Assembly: GCA_963803165.1 (NCBI GenBank)
Contig: CAWDLK010000001.1
Span: 492,878 to 556,877, forward strand
Origin: Changshengia sp963803165
Lineage (GTDB): Bacteria > Chloroflexota > Dormibacteria > Aeolococcales > Aeolococcaceae
DNA length: 64,000 nt
Direction of reading: 5' to 3'
The notes beneath the pieces are model-generated. The model searched no databases. It was not told the origin of the DNA and saw nothing but the letters and a program-made list of their open reading frames with translations. A program made the translations under genes and the position numbers. Positions 62,013-64,000 of the stretch are shown here, piece after piece; position 1 is the stretch's first letter, and the number at the start of each line of letters is the position of its first letter.

Positions 62013-64000
62013 ATGACCGTGATCGCCAGCACGGGCGGAATGCCCGGGACGCGCAAGCGCCGGCGCCAGAGCAGCCTGTACGACCCCGCCATCCTGCTCC
62101 CCGCCATCGGGGCGAGCTTCAGGAAGCTGGATCCCCGCTGGATGGCGCGCAACCCGGTCATGTTCGTGGTCGAGGTCGGCGCCGCCATCTCCACCTACGT
62201 CTTCATCAGCGGCTTCTTCAACCACGGGGACCAGGGTTTCGTCGGCCAGATCTGCCTCTGGCTCTGGTTCACGGTGCTCTTCGCCAACTTCGCCGAGGCG
62301 GTCGCCGAGGGCCGGGGCAAGGCCCAGGCTGCGAGCCTGCGCCGCACCCGCTCGGACACCATCGCCCGCCGCCTGGTGGGCGGTCTCCACGGTGCGGAGG
62401 AGGGGGTGCCCGCCCCCGAGCTGCGCAGGGGCGACATCGTCGTCTGCGAGACCGGTGACATCATCCCCAGCGACGGCACCATCGTCGAGGGGATCGCCTC
62501 GGTCGACGAATCGGCGATCACCGGCGAGTCGGCCCCGGTGATCCGAGAGGCCGGCGGCGATCGCAGTGCGGTCACCGGTGGCACCCGGGTGCTCAGCGAC
62601 CGGATCGTCATCGAGATCACCCAGAACCCGGGTGAGACCTTCATGGACCGGATCATCGGGCTGGTCGAGTCGGCCTCGCGGCAGAAGACCCCCAACGAGA
62701 TCGCCCTCAACATCCTGCTCGCCAGCCTGACCATCATCTTCATCGTCGCCGTCGTCACCCTGCAGCCCTTCGCGCTCTTTGCCGGCACCTCGGTGTCGGT
62801 GGTGGTGCTGATCGCGCTGCTGGTGTGCCTCATCCCCACCACGATCGGAGCCCTCCTCTCGGCGATCGGCATCGCCGGCATCGACCGCCTGCTGCAGAAG
62901 AACGTGCTGGCGATGTCCGGTCGTGCGGTGGAGGCCTCCGGTGACGTCGACGTCCTGCTCCTCGACAAGACCGGGACCATCACCCTCGGCAACCGCCAGG
63001 CCGCCGAGTTCATCCCCGCCCCGGGGGTCGAGATGCAGCGCCTGGTCAAGGCTGCCGACCTGGCGAGCGTCGCCGACGAGACCCCCGAGGGGCGCTCGAT
63101 CGTCGCCCTGGCGCGCCGCTTCGGCATCGCCGAGGAGCCGGACATCCACTCCTGGGAGTTCGTCCCCTTCTCGGCCACCACCCGGATGAGCGGCGTGGAC
63201 CGCGACGCCGTCAGCATCCGCAAGGGCGCCGGGGACGCCATCGCCAACTGGTGCTCGAAGGAGCGCAGCCGTGAGCTGCCAGAGACGGTGCGCGAGCAGG
63301 TGGAGACCATCGCCCGCAGCGGTGGGACGCCGCTCCTGGTGGCGGAGAACCGGGTCGTGCTCGGCACCATCCATCTCAAGGACATCGTCAAGCCGGGCAT
63401 CCGCGAGCGCTTCGAGGATCTTCGCCGGATGGGCCTGCGCACGGTGATGATCACCGGCGACAACCCGCTCACCGCCAAGGCCATCGCTGCGGAGGCGGGG
63501 GTCGACGACTTCCTCGCCGAGGCGACCCCGGAGAACAAGCTGGAGCTGATCCGGAGCGAGCAGGCCGGGGAAGCTGGTGGCGATGACCGGTGACGGGACC
63601 AACGACGCTCCCGCGCTCGCCCAGGCCGACGTCGGCGTGGCCATGCAGAGCGGGACCCAGGCCGCCAAGGAGGCCGGCAACCTGGTCGACCTCGACAGCG
63701 ATCCGACCAAGCTGATCGAGATCGTGGAGACCGGCAAGCAGATGCTGATCACACGCGGCGCGCTCACCACCTTCAGCGTCGCCAACGACGTCGCCAAGTA
63801 CTTCGCCATCATCCCGGCGATCTTCGCCGCCGTCCCCGCCCTCCACGTGCTGGAGGCGCTCAACGTCATGCAGCTGCAGAGCGCGCGGAGCGCCGTCCTC
63901 TCGGCGGTGATCTTCAACGCCCTGATCATCGTCGCCCTCATCCCGCTGGCGCTGCGCGGCGTGAAGTACCGCGCCGTGGGAGCCGCCTCCCTGCTGCGCC
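62013..64000 (+). pseudogene. kdpB: Potassium-transporting ATPase subunit KdpB, frameshifted and cut by the window end
   Basis: The first frame (62013 to about 63570) carries the membrane part, TGES phosphatase loop (SAITGESAP), phosphorylated Asp D318 in LLLDKTGTITLG and the N domain up to NKLELIRSEQAG. After the GGGG run at 63567-63570 the family sequence continues in the next frame (GKLVAMTGDGTNDAPALAQADVGVAM) to the right edge. One surplus G explains it. The P-type ATPase hydrolyses ATP for KdpA transport. Either an assembly error or a knock-out of high-affinity K+ uptake. kdpC lies outside. Confidence 0.9.

Overview
The window is very GC-rich (about 70% by eye, not computed) and densely coded, with many 4-nt ATGA/GTGA gene overlaps and frequent GTG/TTG starts. 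It looks like chromosome from a Gram-positive-like (Terrabacteria) organism: a CIRCE-controlled groEL, sortases, a fused Kgd-type 2-oxoglutarate dehydrogenase, a BldC-like HTH protein, VKOR, and a MoxR/DUF58/transglutaminase cluster, with no outer-membrane genes. The mix of actinobacterial and Chloroflexota traits would suit Candidatus Dormibacterota, a deep Chloroflexota or an actinobacterium; lineage cannot be settled from the sequence alone. Many first genes of transcription units carry a -10-like hexamer only 6-10 nt before the start codon and no Shine-Dalgarno, implying common leaderless mRNAs.

Layout. 1-25 kb is mostly housekeeping: end of an ABC-2 exporter, ilvE, glycerate kinase, a DUF2342-type protease, CIRCE-groEL, a SAM hydrolase and an NAD(P)H-hydrate epimerase, a sigma/anti-sigma pair, a tRNA-Glu(CTC) gene followed by a tandem array of its own 3' halves, argS, galU, a coaE-VKOR-DUF929 redox group, a BldC-like gene, the MoxR-DUF58-transglutaminase operon, an MBL hydrolase and a D,D-carboxypeptidase. 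ClpB follows at 25.4-28 kb with a frameshift.

28-44 kb is the accessory heart of the window. A three-gene signalling operon (degenerate receiver, receiver, HATPase protein) diverges from a Tad-like assembly operon (SAF/CpaB, degenerate ParA/CpaE, CpaF ATPase, TadB, TadC, a second ParA-like ATPase, small membrane proteins). Facing it are two sortase loci whose catalytic domains share 380 identical nucleotides, then ssb, a CHAP hydrolase, a TrbL/VirB6-like and a TrbC/VirB2-like membrane protein. The whole reads as a hybrid Tad/type IV secretion machine. No relaxase, VirB4, coupling protein or obvious Flp pilin is visible.

44-54 kb holds a GH13 glycosidase-TetR pair, a CbpA-type DnaJ, a 1397-residue E2-E1 2-oxoglutarate dehydrogenase that (unlike known actinobacterial Kgd/OdhA) keeps lipoyl and E1/E3-binding domains, its E3 (lpd), a small HTH/nucleotidyltransferase module resembling toxin-antitoxin systems, and an SDR. 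54.8 kb to the end is a potassium-homeostasis block: KimA-like importer and UspA on the minus strand, then two TrkA/RCK proteins, a KdpE-like regulator, a small PRC-barrel-like protein, a micro-ORF, kdpF, a MITE-like insertion, kdpA and a truncated, frameshifted kdpB. Four genes (clpB, tadC, the sortase fusion, kdpB) each carry exactly one extra base relative to their family, suggesting indel errors or recent decay.
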